From positions 167,501-231,500 of the forward strand of contig NZ_CP054140.1 in the NCBI RefSeq assembly GCF_016446285.1: a DNA stretch of 64,000 bases, written 5' to 3'. Positions 37,410 to 45,742 of the stretch are shown one piece after another; positions within the stretch are counted from its first letter, which is position 1; each line of letters opens with the position of its first letter. The notes under the pieces are model-generated. The model was not told the origin of the DNA. It was given only the letters and a program-made list of their open reading frames with translations, and ran no database searches. Source of the DNA: Desulfobulbus oligotrophicus (GTDB lineage: Bacteria > Desulfobacterota > Desulfobulbia > Desulfobulbales > Desulfobulbaceae). A program made the translations under genes and the position numbers.

Positions 37410-38525
37410 TTACAGCAGCAAACCCACCGGACTTCCGCCGGCCATGGGATGGTGCAGTCTGATCTCCCGGCCATCAGCCACTGCCTGACGATACGCCGGG
37501 CCATGAACCATGGCTGACCGGCCACCCCTGCGCTGCAGGCGGGGAAACCGGGCGGTAACAAAGGCTGCCAAGCGTTGCTGCCTCTGTGCTACCGGCAAAG
37601 TTGTACCCGTTGTCCGGCTGTCTTCCGACGGTCCAACAGCTCCGGCTACTGCTGTCTGCAAGGTCTGCCCAAAACCGGCCAGCAGACCGAGGTAGTAACT
37701 GCGCCGCGCAAGACGGCGGTTGCCGGCAAAGGCATGACGGTTCGTCTGCCACAACGCTTCAAGGCGGTTTTCAAGAAAAAAGTAGCAGTGTTCCGCAATG
37801 GCCACCGACTCCTCTGCTCCCAGCAGCTCAATCGTCTTGTAGCTGCAATCGGCTTGCGGGTCGTACTCGGAGGCACAGATAACCCTCACCGCAAAGCAGC
37901 GTTCCAGAAGAACGGCAATAACCTTGCGATGCTCCGCCAGCCTCTGCCGACCGGTGCTGATGGTACGATGCACCAGTCCCTCTTCCCGGGCCAGCGCATC
38001 CATATCAAGCTGGTGGCGGGTGAGGAGTTCTCCGGCGCGCTGCAGGGCGAGTGCTGCTTCATGTTCGTTGTCCGAACACCCCAAGGCCAGTAATTTCCGC
38101 ACCTTTTCAACGATTCGTCGTCCCGGCCCGGTCACCGCTGTACCCTGATCCAGCTCCGGAATCCCCTCCGACAGGTCTGCGGCCGCATGCTGAAAACACA
38201 CGTCAAGTCCAAGCTGAGTACAGGCTTGGCGAAACAGCGGCCCATGCCCTGCACCAGGTTGCCCGAAAACCTCGTCACAGATCTGGTGGGCAATTTCATG
38301 CTTGAACACCTGCAGGGTCAAGCGCCATGGGTGTGCACTGATCAGAAAATGACTGAGACTCAAAATCCGTTTGCCCGGCAGCCAGCTACCCAGTTGTGTA
38401 CGGCTCTGACTGATGCGCAGGATCGGCGGCTGCAGAGAAAAGCCGTACTGATAACAGATATCGTCATATTCACGTGACAACTGGTTCAGCCAGGCGAGGT
38501 GGAGCCGACTGTTGAGACCTTCCAT
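37410..38525 (-). CDS. SprT-like metallopeptidase domain fused to DUF2786 region
   Basis: 371 residues from the ATG at 38525, five bases after the stop of the M48 gene, suggesting translational coupling; a longer TTG start is possible. Residues 1-110 resemble SprT zinc proteins with HEIAHQ (76-81) and GHGPLF (93-98). A DUF2786 segment follows (KVRKLLALGCSDNEHEAALAL) and a DUF7168-like C terminus. By inference a cytoplasmic metal-dependent protease or DNA-repair-linked protein; the substrate is unknown. Confidence 0.7.
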   Translation of the reverse strand: MEGLNSRLHLAWLNQLSREYDDICYQYGFSLQPPILRISQSRTQLGSWLPGKRILSLSHFLISAHPWRLTLQVFKHEIAHQICDEVFGQPGAGHGPLFRQACTQLGLDVCFQHAAADLSEGIPELDQGTAVTGPGRRIVEKVRKLLALGCSDNEHEAALALQRAGELLTRHQLDMDALAREEGLVHRTISTGRQRLAEHRKVIAVLLERCFAVRVICASEYDPQADCSYKTIELLGAEESVAIAEHCYFFLENRLEALWQTNRHAFAGNRRLARRSYYLGLLAGFGQTLQTAVAGAVGPSEDSRTTGTTLPVAQRQQRLAAFVTARFPRLQRRGGRSAMVHGPAYRQAVADGREIRLHHPMAGGSPVGLLL

Positions 38526-38529
38526 CTGT

Positions 38530-39792
38530 TCAGGAACCCGAGCCCGCAGCTCCAAGCCGCCGCAAGGCTCCGATACGGGCCAGTATCGGAGGATGGCTGT
38601 AATGCAGGAAGACGTGCAGCGGATGCGGCGTCAGGTTGCTGAGGTTGCTTACACTCAGCTTCTTCAGGCCCTGAATCAATGCCTCTCCCCCGCTGCCAGC
38701 GCCTCCTGTTTCCACGGCATAACGATCAGCCTGGTATTCATGGCGTCGTGAAACCAGATTCAAACCAATGGCAAGGACAGTGGAAATCGGGGCATAAAGA
38801 AAACCAAAGAAGACCAGAGAGGCATAAATGGAGAGATGTTCCATTCTGAAGGCTTCAAACAGACCGGGATTGCCCAGAAACAGGGAGAGAATGAAAAACA
38901 TGATCCCCATCTGGGCGATGGACAGCGTCATCATCACCGGAATATGCCGTAGTTTATAATGCCCCATCTCATGGGCCAGTACAGCCACAATCTCATCGGT
39001 GTTCAGCTTGTCCATGAGGGTGTCGAAAAAAACAATACGCCGAAAACGACCAAAACCAGTAAAAAAGGCATTGGCCCGGGTAGAACGTCTGGATCCGTCC
39101 ATGGTGTAGATACCCTGCAGGGCAAAACGCTGGGCTGCTGCATACCGGGTGATACGTTCGTTCAGGTCACCCTCGTCCAGGGGGATAAACTTGTTGAACA
39201 ACGGCATGATAACCACGGGTGCCAGCAGCTGCACCACAAAAATAAACGTTGCAACAGCTGCCCAGCAGTAGAGCCAGGCCCATGTGCCGGCAAACTCAAA
39301 AAACCAGAGGATAGCCGCCAGCAGCGGGCCGCCGAGAAGAACGGCCAGCAGCAGCCCTTTACCGTAATCAAGAACAAAGGTCGTCACCGTGGTGGTGTTG
39401 AAACCAAACCGCTGTTCAATGACAAAGGTGGAGTAAACGGAAAAAGGCAAACTGAGAACTGCTGACAGTAAACCGAACAGACCCGTGAAGAGCAGGCCGG
39501 TACCAATGGAAGAGAGGTTGAAACTGCGGGCAACCAGGTCAATATAATGAAAGCCGCCGACAAGGATAAAGAGGATCGTCAGCACCAGACTGACTGTTGA
39601 CTGTAGCAGTGAAAACCTGGTCTGCACCCTGGTGTACTCCTGGGAGCGGACATACTGATCGGGTTGAAACACCCCGGCAAACTCGGCCGGCAGCCGGGGA
39701 TTGAGCGAACGCAGGTTCAGCAGGGCAACCACAAGATCGATCAGGTAACCAACGAGAAGAACACTGAGAATAAAAAGAAGATAACCGTTCAT
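38530..39792 (-). CDS. M48 (Ste24/CAAX protease 1-like) membrane metalloprotease
   Basis: 420 residues from the ATG at 39792. Several transmembrane helices; zinc motif HEMGH (His274, Glu275, His278) and the third ligand in RRHEYQADRYA; a conserved GSRRSTRANAFFTGFG precedes the motif. Bacterial Ste24-like proteases act in membrane and lipoprotein quality control. It is a second M48 enzyme in this window, distinct from HtpX in length and N-terminal domain. The SprT-like gene follows at once. Confidence 0.88.
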   Translation of the reverse strand: MNGYLLFILSVLLVGYLIDLVVALLNLRSLNPRLPAEFAGVFQPDQYVRSQEYTRVQTRFSLLQSTVSLVLTILFILVGGFHYIDLVARSFNLSSIGTGLLFTGLFGLLSAVLSLPFSVYSTFVIEQRFGFNTTTVTTFVLDYGKGLLLAVLLGGPLLAAILWFFEFAGTWAWLYCWAAVATFIFVVQLLAPVVIMPLFNKFIPLDEGDLNERITRYAAAQRFALQGIYTMDGSRRSTRANAFFTGFGRFRRIVFFDTLMDKLNTDEIVAVLAHEMGHYKLRHIPVMMTLSIAQMGIMFFILSLFLGNPGLFEAFRMEHLSIYASLVFFGFLYAPISTVLAIGLNLVSRRHEYQADRYAVETGGAGSGGEALIQGLKKLSVSNLSNLTPHPLHVFLHYSHPPILARIGALRRLGAAGSGS

Positions 39793-40260
39793 GACTGTCG
39801 AAGTTCCATGAAGTTTATGCCACACAATCTGACTGACGTACGATGCACTTACAGAAGATCGGTGGACGCTGCAATTAAATTGTGGGGTTGACGGATCTTT
39901 ACAAAATAGAGACAAACAGGCACTGTCAAGGTTACAACCTCAACAAAGAGAACTGTGTGAAACCTGCAAACAGGAAAAACTCATTGAGATCGGGGCAACC
40001 GGTGTTTGAGCTGCAGGTACAGCGGGCCGGGTGCTCAAAAAAACGACTGCCAGAATAGCATGATTGCCATGCGATGTCCACCCGTACAGATCTTCTTTTG
40101 CCGCTGGTTATGGCCAAAAACGAACAACCCCGGAGGTTGCAGACCGGGAAGAGATCGATTGTAAAAAAATTACCCAAGCATTGAAAAACAGCAGCATCGC
40201 TGCACAAAACAAGACGTTGAGGAAAGGGTAAGGTTCAGTGTTGGGTCGCTCCCTAATGGC
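39793..40260. other. Intergenic region at the 3' edge of the cassette array
   Basis: 468 bp between the M48 gene start and the attC-like site. No gene recognised. It contains GTTGGGT at 40240-40246, another core-like heptamer, which may be a remnant recombination site. The M48 promoter should lie at its left end. Confidence 0.45.
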
Positions 40261-40347
40261 GCCCAACGCTCCGCATAACCGGCAGCAAAAAGCAGAGCGA
40301 AGAACGAGCGGCACTTTTTCCTGTCCGAGTGCATGTTTTTGTTAGAC
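40261..40347 (-). other. attC-like recombination site after the reverse transcriptase cassette
   Basis: 87 bp. Minus strand runs GTCTAAC ... GTTGGGC, matching RYYYAAC and GTTRRRY integron core sites. Inside, AAAAAG pairs with CTTTTT, and CATGCACTCGG pairs imperfectly with CCGGTTATG, giving the imperfect hairpin with bulged bases expected of attC. It starts 6 bp after the last codon of the interrupted reverse transcriptase gene, the normal cassette position. Confidence 0.6.
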
Positions 40348-40352
40348 GATTA

Positions 40353-40897
40353 TTAGTTAACATTGTACTCCACATCTAACCACTTCCTATAATATGGGTC
40401 TTTCACGTGTTCGAGAATTGCTTTTCTTGCATCATTGTCTATCCTAATTTTCTCTGAGTTTAATACAGAGCACAGCACCATAAATTTTGGCAATGGATAT
40501 GGCCTTTGTATGTTTTTAGGAAACAAATAAAAACGGAGCCTTCCATCTAGTCTGTCAACATTGGAAAACCTTTGTATCTGGTTGGCAAGAGATACAGTAT
40601 TCGCTATCCCTGAAGATATTTGAGTGTAAAGTAACGACTCAATTTCCTTATTATTCGTTATCATGAGTCTACCCATTACCGCAGTGACCTGCCTCCTCAA
40701 GAATGAATCGGCCTGCCATAAATTTTGGTACTTCTTAATAAATTTCAGCAACTCTTCAGCGTGATCGTATTTGGCTTTAAACCATAGCACTGAATAAAAG
40801 TCTGCTGGGTTCTTCCTTTTAAATGATGCAGCAACCAACGTAGCATCGATGTTCTGCAAAAACTCTTTGCTTGAGTCATGAATTGGTACTTCCCAAG
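40353..40897 (-). pseudogene. 3' fragment of the interrupted reverse transcriptase gene
   Basis: About 175 unique codons encoding the helical C-terminal part (HDSSKEFLQNID onward to YRKWLDVEYNVN). The frame continues into the insertion sequence on its upstream side but has no native start near the junction. Reading phase across the 16-bp duplication is the same as in the 5' fragment, so it is the tail of that gene, not a separate one. Repeated hydrophobic/charged helices suggest a HEAT or alpha-repeat-like tail, as seen in several defence-associated reverse transcriptases; the fold is inferred only. Confidence 0.85.
40882..40897. repeat. Target-site duplication, left copy
   Basis: ATTGGTACTTCCCAAG directly abuts the left end of the insertion sequence and is identical to the copy at 42230-42245. 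Sixteen bases is long for the IS5 family. Confidence 0.9.
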
Positions 40898-42229
40898 CAG
40901 GCTGTTGAAAAACAGGAAAATACAAGACAAGGGTTGTTTGTTTGCCCTTCGATAGCTCTTTGACAGTGAGCCCTTGGCCGTTTGTTTGTCATGATGTGTT
41001 GCCGGTTTTCATCTTCCGAGGCGCTTCAAGCCGCTCTGATGAGGATTTCCCCTCTTATCCAGAGGTAACTACCCCCAGATTACGCATTCGGACCATGTTG
41101 TAGGCTGCCGCAGAGAGCGTGAACAGCCAGTCTATCTTTTCCACGCCTTTGTATCTGGCTTTGCGTAACCAGGCGACGGTCTTCATCCAGCCAAATATCT
41201 CTTCCACCCGTTTGCGTTTCTTCCGACTCACGGCATAACCTGCATGACGGGTGGTCCGGCCATCGATGGCGGAGCCTTTGACTTTCTGTGCTACATGTGG
41301 AGTAACGGTCAGGCTGCGCAGGTCATCGACGAACTCCTTGCAGTCATACCCTTTGTCCGCGCCGATGGTGACCCGATGTGTGCCCGGAATATCCGAAGCC
41401 ATGGAAAGGGCGGCCTCGCGCTCCGCCGTCCCGGTTGCCTGGGTCAGGCGGGTATCGACGACCAAACCGTTCCGATTTTCCATCAGTACATGCCCCATAA
41501 AGCAGAGCCTGGCCTCCTTGCCTTTTCCTTTTCTGAACAGCCGGGATTCTGGATCGGTGACCGATGCGTGCGTGTCATTGCGACGCTTTTTCCCGTGGAA
41601 ATCCACTGCCGGATTGCGGTTGCCGCCGGTAGAGACCGGAGGCTCCTCATCTTTGGGCCGAAAGCTCTTCAGCGATGCCCACGTTTCGATCAGTGTGCCG
41701 TCAACGGTGAAATGGTCGTCAGACAAGAGTCCGGCTGCCTCGGCTTGGGAACAGATGGATCGCAAGAACATCACCGCAAGATCACTGTGCAGAATGCGCT
41801 CCCTGTTTTTGGAATAGACGGAGTGATCCCAAATTGCTTCATCCATGGACAGGCCGACAAACCAGCGAAAAAGAAGATTGTAATCAAGCTGTTCCACCAA
41901 CATCCGCTCGCTCCGGATCGAATAAAGGATTTGCAGCAGCAGGGAGCGAAGCAGTTGCTCGGGCGGAATCGATGGTCGTCCTGTTCGTGAGTAGAGTTCC
42001 CGAAACACGGGAGAGAGTTCCTTCAGCGCTTTATCAGCCATGATTCGGATAGGGCGCAGGGGATGCGTTTGGGGAACCCGGGATTCGGGGGAGAGATAGC
42101 TGAACAATTTCTGTTGCTGAATGTCAGGACCGCGCATATTTCCACCTGTTTGTCAGTTATTCCAAATGGTTGGATAATACACGGTATTGTTTTACATGTC
42201 CCGTTGTTTATGAGTTTTTCAACAGCCTG
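40898..42229. mobile_element. Complete insertion sequence, 1332 bp
   Basis: Bounded by perfect 16-bp terminal inverted repeats CAGGCTGTTGAAAAAC and flanked by a 16-bp direct repeat of target DNA. It holds one intact DDE transposase gene. The transposase looks IS5-superfamily (DUF772 plus DDE_Tnp_1), but the long duplication is more like IS1182-type elements, so the family is left open. GC content is close to the host chromosome and higher than the cassette it entered, pointing to a separate origin. Identical termini and an intact gene suggest recent insertion. Confidence 0.95.
41055..42137 (-). CDS. DDE transposase of the insertion sequence
   Basis: 360 residues, AGGTGG before the ATG. N-terminal DUF772-type domain (RTGRPSIPPEQLLRSLLLQ, LDYNLLFRWFVGL) and catalytic acids in FTVDGTLIE, GADKGYD and RVEEIFGWMK. 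It is full length and apparently intact. Transcribed in the same direction as the interrupted gene. Confidence 0.93.
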   Translation of the reverse strand: MRGPDIQQQKLFSYLSPESRVPQTHPLRPIRIMADKALKELSPVFRELYSRTGRPSIPPEQLLRSLLLQILYSIRSERMLVEQLDYNLLFRWFVGLSMDEAIWDHSVYSKNRERILHSDLAVMFLRSICSQAEAAGLLSDDHFTVDGTLIETWASLKSFRPKDEEPPVSTGGNRNPAVDFHGKKRRNDTHASVTDPESRLFRKGKGKEARLCFMGHVLMENRNGLVVDTRLTQATGTAEREAALSMASDIPGTHRVTIGADKGYDCKEFVDDLRSLTVTPHVAQKVKGSAIDGRTTRHAGYAVSRKKRKRVEEIFGWMKTVAWLRKARYKGVEKIDWLFTLSAAAYNMVRMRNLGVVTSG

Positions 42230-43515
42230 ATTGGTACTTCCCAAGAGGTCACGAGTGAACAAATTTGATAAAGAGATATGTCGTCAAAAACATCAAGATT
42301 TGACAATATCTCTTCTACTTTTTTCGCCGTTTGCTTTTTGTAGCCAATCTTTGACAGATAATAAAGGAGATTTGGACGAAGGCCTGGATAGTTTAAATAT
42401 ACCTGTGATATTTCAGTAAGCAGCTTAGTTGACTCCAGCTTGCCAAATGCCGTTATATAGCGCTTTGCAATCTTGTCCCAATATTTTGGGCCATGATCTT
42501 TAAAGTGTTTCTTGAAATTTTTCCTTAAATCTGTGGTTACCTGATTGTAGTTAACGTCGCCTTTTTTGACACCTTCCAAAGAGTCAAGATATTTGTTTTC
42601 ATCAATTTGAAAGTGATAGCGAGCCTCTTTGCTATCATAGATTGCAGTTTTAGAGAGATTTAGAGCCAACCCTCTGCTCTTGAGCATGTCTGAAATTGAG
42701 CTGATTAATTCAATTGCTTCCTTCCGATTATCTGCCCCGATTACTATGTCATCCATCCATCTTGTGAATGAATCATGTGTCTCCTGCTTCAGTACTTCAT
42801 CAATTTCAAACAAAAATGAATGCGCAAGCAATCGAATTGCTTCAAGATTTGATGTAGGCAACCCTCTTCTACTATAGGGAAGGTAATCAGGTTTCCATGA
42901 TATTTCTTCTATTACATGGAAGAGAATATCTACAAGAACTTCATTATTCTCTACATACCCTAAAAAAACCTTTTTCAGCTCTTCAATGCTTATACTGTCA
43001 TAGTAATTTGATAAATCTGTAACAATTAATAGTTCTTTTTCATCGTTGAACCGATAAATTTCCTTCTGTAGTTTTTTCCACTGCTTCCTGAAAGATAGGC
43101 CGTATTCGGCGGCATCATGTGGCTTACCTACATTATGCTTGTCGCGCGAGTAAAAGGAATTATCAGAAGGTTGGCGCTTGATGATTTGCTCGGCGATGGA
43201 CTCGACTAAAACTTGCAAAACAAGGGCATCTATCGGTTGTGGAATAACGATGTGCCGACATACGCCGAACTTTTTTTCTAACCTATAGATTAATGGCAAT
43301 GAAACGCGGTATGTTCCGTTAAGAATTTCATTTCTAATCGCCGTGGCCCGATCTTCTATGTTGTAGTTAAAATCATAGTGATCGTATAAATCTTTGAAAT
43401 CCAGAGAACGTAGCTGGCCGCGAACAATTTTTCTCCATACGGAACTGACCTCTTTTTTATCAAAGAGGCTTGATAGCGTTTTTTTTCTGAGTTTTCTGAA
43501 TCTATCCGTATGCAT
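42208..43515 (-). pseudogene. Reverse transcriptase gene, 5' part, interrupted by the insertion sequence
   Basis: Encodes 429 native residues plus six from the insertion sequence (RLLKNS) before a stop. RT motifs: TDLSNYYDSI (Asp167), RRGLPTSN (216-223, replacing the usual GxPQG), RWMDDIVIG with the catalytic Asp255-Asp256 pair (in place of YADD) and GLALNLSKT (282-290). It lacks group II intron X/maturase features and no retron RNA was seen; it looks like an unassigned DRT/Abi-like RT. Joined with the 3' fragment the intact protein would be about 604 residues. The short leader (12 bp from the attC core to ATG) and lack of a clear ribosome site are typical of integron cassettes. DNA is AT-richer than its surroundings, suggesting transfer. 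Confidence 0.85.
42230..42245. repeat. Target-site duplication, right copy
   Basis: ATTGGTACTTCCCAAG adjoining the right end of the insertion sequence, identical to the left copy. Confidence 0.9.
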
Positions 43516-43527
43516 GTTTTTTTATTC

Positions 43528-43599
43528 GTCTAACGCCAGCGTAACGGGCCGGCTTGGAGCGTCAGCGGAAATCCGGTCCCGTTGACGCCATGGTTAGAC
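43528..43599 (-). other. attC site between the two cassettes
   Basis: 72 bp from GTCTAAC to GTTAGAC, fitting RYYYAAC and GTTRRRY core sites. The arms GCGTAACGGGCCGG and CCGGTCCCGTTGACGC pair except for two unpaired bases on one side, the extrahelical bases that orient attC sites. It follows the stop of the 285-residue gene by 10 bp and precedes the reverse transcriptase ATG by 12 bp, exactly as between cassettes. Confidence 0.8.
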
Positions 43600-43608
43600 G
43601 ATGCAGGC

Positions 43609-44466
43609 TTACACCCGATACTTAATCCGGTTTTCCCTTCTCTGGTGTATTTCCTCGAGCCTCCCTTGGCGCTCATGCTTATAGTCAAAGTGGGAATCGA
43701 TTAAAGCGATGTAGCCATTAGCATGGAATGCCCATTCATCCCGCTCATCTAGCGAATCTACGAGCAAGTCACCTGTAAAAGAAGGACCGATAGTTTCAAA
43801 GGTTAAAGCAACAACGATACTACATACCTCGTTGACTTCGGAAACGATATCTTTAAGCATATCAACGGTTTCCATGCCTAAAGATATGCCTTTTTCCCTT
43901 AAGCGTAGTTTCTCGTCAATTCTTCTTTTGGTCAGATGAACGTAGTTAGAAGCCCTAACCCAAGCCGAACGAACACTAGTTGCAAACTCATTCTTGTGTT
44001 CGCCGAGCAACCGAAGGGGAAGATCAAAAACGTGGTCAACGTTACTTTTATTTACTTTTTTTCCCCTATAAAAAGCAACTCTCTCATCAAAAGAATCTTT
44101 CGCTCGGACTTCATCGACATAGGCAACGTTGACAGCTACTTCTAACATGTACCGTAGTTCTCGCCGTGCAGGGTTCAATGCTCCATTTTCAACCGCCAAC
44201 TGTGCAGTCAAAGCCGCTTCAACTATGTCGTCAAAGTGTCGTGGCAGTAGATACTTTTTTCCAAAATCCTGCCATCTTGACGCAGCAAATTCGCATAGCC
44301 TAAGCGTATGAATAAGATCTCTAACCGTTTGTCTCAAAAAATCGAGTTCTGATTGATATTCTTCGGATGCTCTTAGCTTTTCATGCTCAGAGGATTTCTT
44401 CTCTACCTCTTGCATCGAATTCTTCAGAGCTTCCAATAATGGGTTAGCTGAGTCGCCTTCCTTCAT
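43609..44466 (-). CDS. Cassette-encoded protein of unknown function
   Basis: 285 residues, intact, GGGAG just before the ATG. Predicted mostly alpha-helical and charged, with an N-terminal coiled-coil-like stretch (about 15-55) and no signal peptide or clear membrane segment. RRELRYMLEVAVNVAYVDEV and a later ASNYVHLTKRRI resemble helical HEPN/DUF5677-like arrangements, but the identity is not secure. It occupies its own cassette between core sites at 44489 and 43599. AT-rich like the neighbouring reverse transcriptase. A defence or stress role is possible from context only. Confidence 0.75.
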   Translation of the reverse strand: MKEGDSANPLLEALKNSMQEVEKKSSEHEKLRASEEYQSELDFLRQTVRDLIHTLRLCEFAASRWQDFGKKYLLPRHFDDIVEAALTAQLAVENGALNPARRELRYMLEVAVNVAYVDEVRAKDSFDERVAFYRGKKVNKSNVDHVFDLPLRLLGEHKNEFATSVRSAWVRASNYVHLTKRRIDEKLRLREKGISLGMETVDMLKDIVSEVNEVCSIVVALTFETIGPSFTGDLLVDSLDERDEWAFHANGYIALIDSHFDYKHERQGRLEEIHQRRENRIKYRV

Positions 44467-44482
44467 GGCTCCCTTCTTTTTT

Positions 44483-44544
44483 GTCTAACAAGGTATTAGC
44501 TGGACGGAATGGTCCAGCTAATACACTCAATAGTGTTGTTAACG
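44483..44544 (-). other. First cassette boundary: core site with strong hairpin
   Basis: The core heptamer GTTAGAC (minus strand, 44489-44483) precedes the 285-residue gene. Next to it is a perfect 12-bp inverted repeat (TATTAGCTGGAC/GTCCAGCTAATA, 44494-44523, 6-nt loop). A partial second core (GTTAAC near 44538) is degenerate. It may be a decayed attC or the attI junction. Confidence 0.45.
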
Positions 44545-44789
44545 ATAAAAGCAAAAAACATGCCGAGTTTATTATATTCCACGGTGAAATGATGCTTAAA
44601 AATCTGATGGGCTTTTACCTCTTTTGCCGTCTTGTCTGGTATGCAGTGGGTATACATCATCGTTGTTCTCATATAGGTGTGGGCCGGCATCGTTTGGATT
44701 GTCCGTATGTCGCAGTCAGCTTGTAAAAGATGAGTCGCGAAACTGTGGCGAAAACTGTGCGATTTAACGCGCTTAATGAGTTTTTCCAT
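44496..44789 (-). pseudogene. Integron-type tyrosine recombinase, 3' remnant
   Basis: The frame encodes the end of a tyrosine recombinase: VKSHSFRHSFATHLL (catalytic Arg and His), CDIRTIQTM and MMYTHCIPDKTAKEVK (nucleophile Tyr), a pattern typical of integron integrases. The usual LGH box is changed to PAH and the first three quarters of the gene are missing; the 5' end is fused to a truncated REP-type transposase. The frame then reads on into the cassette junction. It is on the same strand as the cassettes with its 3' end facing them, the inverted layout known for some integrons, for example in Treponema. Confidence 0.7.
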
Positions 44790-45205
44790 CCGCGATACGT
44801 CTCCACACTCGTCGCCAAACCGGCCTTCAATGGATTACGCTCGATGTAGCGAGCCACTGCCCAAAGATACTGATCACTTTCAACTACGCAAGAGAAAAAG
44901 CGGTTTTGCCGGATGCGTCCAGACTGATTCAGCTTGCGGTTGAGATACTGGGTATACACCAGGTTGGTAATGCTGATTCCTCGCGATAGAGCGGTTTTAG
45001 TCTCCGGCACGACAAGAAGATGAATGTGATTGTTCATCAGGCAATACGCCCGGATACTCAGATGATATCTTTGGGCATATCCTGCCAATACCTTCAAATA
45101 CGTCTGCCGGTCCTCATCATCGAAAAAGACGGTGGCGCGATTATTACCGCGCTGCGTGATATGATGCGGATAGCCGGCCGCTATGGTGCGTGCAATTCTT
45201 GGCAT
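44669..45205 (-). pseudogene. REP-associated tyrosine transposase (RAYT), 3' truncated and fused
   Basis: 178-codon frame starting MPRIARTIAAGYPHHITQRG, with the HUH motif NNHIHLLVVP and the family stretch RFFSCVVESDQYLWAVARYIERNPLKAG. Homology ends near SVETYRGW at about 44790; the last 40 or so codons read the integrase remnant in another frame. The 5' part is intact, but loss of the native C terminus probably inactivates it. REP-like hairpins around it were not identified. Confidence 0.8.
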
Positions 45206-45742
45206 GGTGCGGATAATACGGTCAAAGCTGATAGCTCGCAGCAGACAATATGGGAAGTGTCCCTGGTTTCCCCTGATTTGGCCTGCATAGTTCGATTCGT
45301 CAGCAAGTTGCTACTACCAGATACAAATGCCTTTTCAAGTTCAAGTCAACGGCCGTTGTCCAACGTCTGATCCGATGTGAGCATTGCCCATAGGGGTGTC
45401 ATTGCACCAGGCGGATGAACGCAATGGAACAAAAGCCGAAGTGCAAACCAAATTAAAACTCAAGTTAATGGATCAGGTTCGGGAAGTGTTGCGTTATTGC
45501 AGTTGCCCGAACCGGCAGCACACTCATCTCTTTTACTCCGGGAAAAGCCCGTGAACAAACCCTGCCGTCGTCAAAATCCTCAAAACGCTCTGTGATCAGG
45601 TTGAAGACAAACCAAAAGCACTGTACGATAGGCAGGTTAACGACCCTGACCGGTCGCAGAAGCACTGTTGACAAGAAAACCGCATATCGGAACATCAGAT
45701 CCCTGTGTTGAACAAATCATCTTTCTCTACAACCAGACGACC
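45206..45742. other. Intergenic region with possible integrase debris
   Basis: 537 bp upstream of the ZIP transporter. No intact gene. It includes a short plus-strand frame resembling a recombinase N terminus and otherwise looks like decayed sequence. Confidence 0.45.
45424..45554 (+). pseudogene. Possible N-terminal remnant of an integron integrase
   Basis: ATG at 45424 reads MEQKPKCKP, then after a one-base frame change LKLKLMDQVREVLRYC, similar to the first residues of integron integrases (KLLDQVREVLR). It stops at 45552. It is on the opposite strand to the C-terminal remnant, so it implies an inversion or a second gene. The match is short. Confidence 0.28.

Noticed and set aside
40353-40925. 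A separate 190-codon gene
   Set aside because: Its first 15 codons come from the insertion sequence and the duplication; it is the tail of the interrupted reverse transcriptase gene.
42208-43515. Group II intron maturase or retron reverse transcriptase
   Set aside because: No X/thumb maturase or HNH region is visible, no intron domain V or retron msr/msd RNA was seen nearby, and the motif 4 and 5 residues differ.
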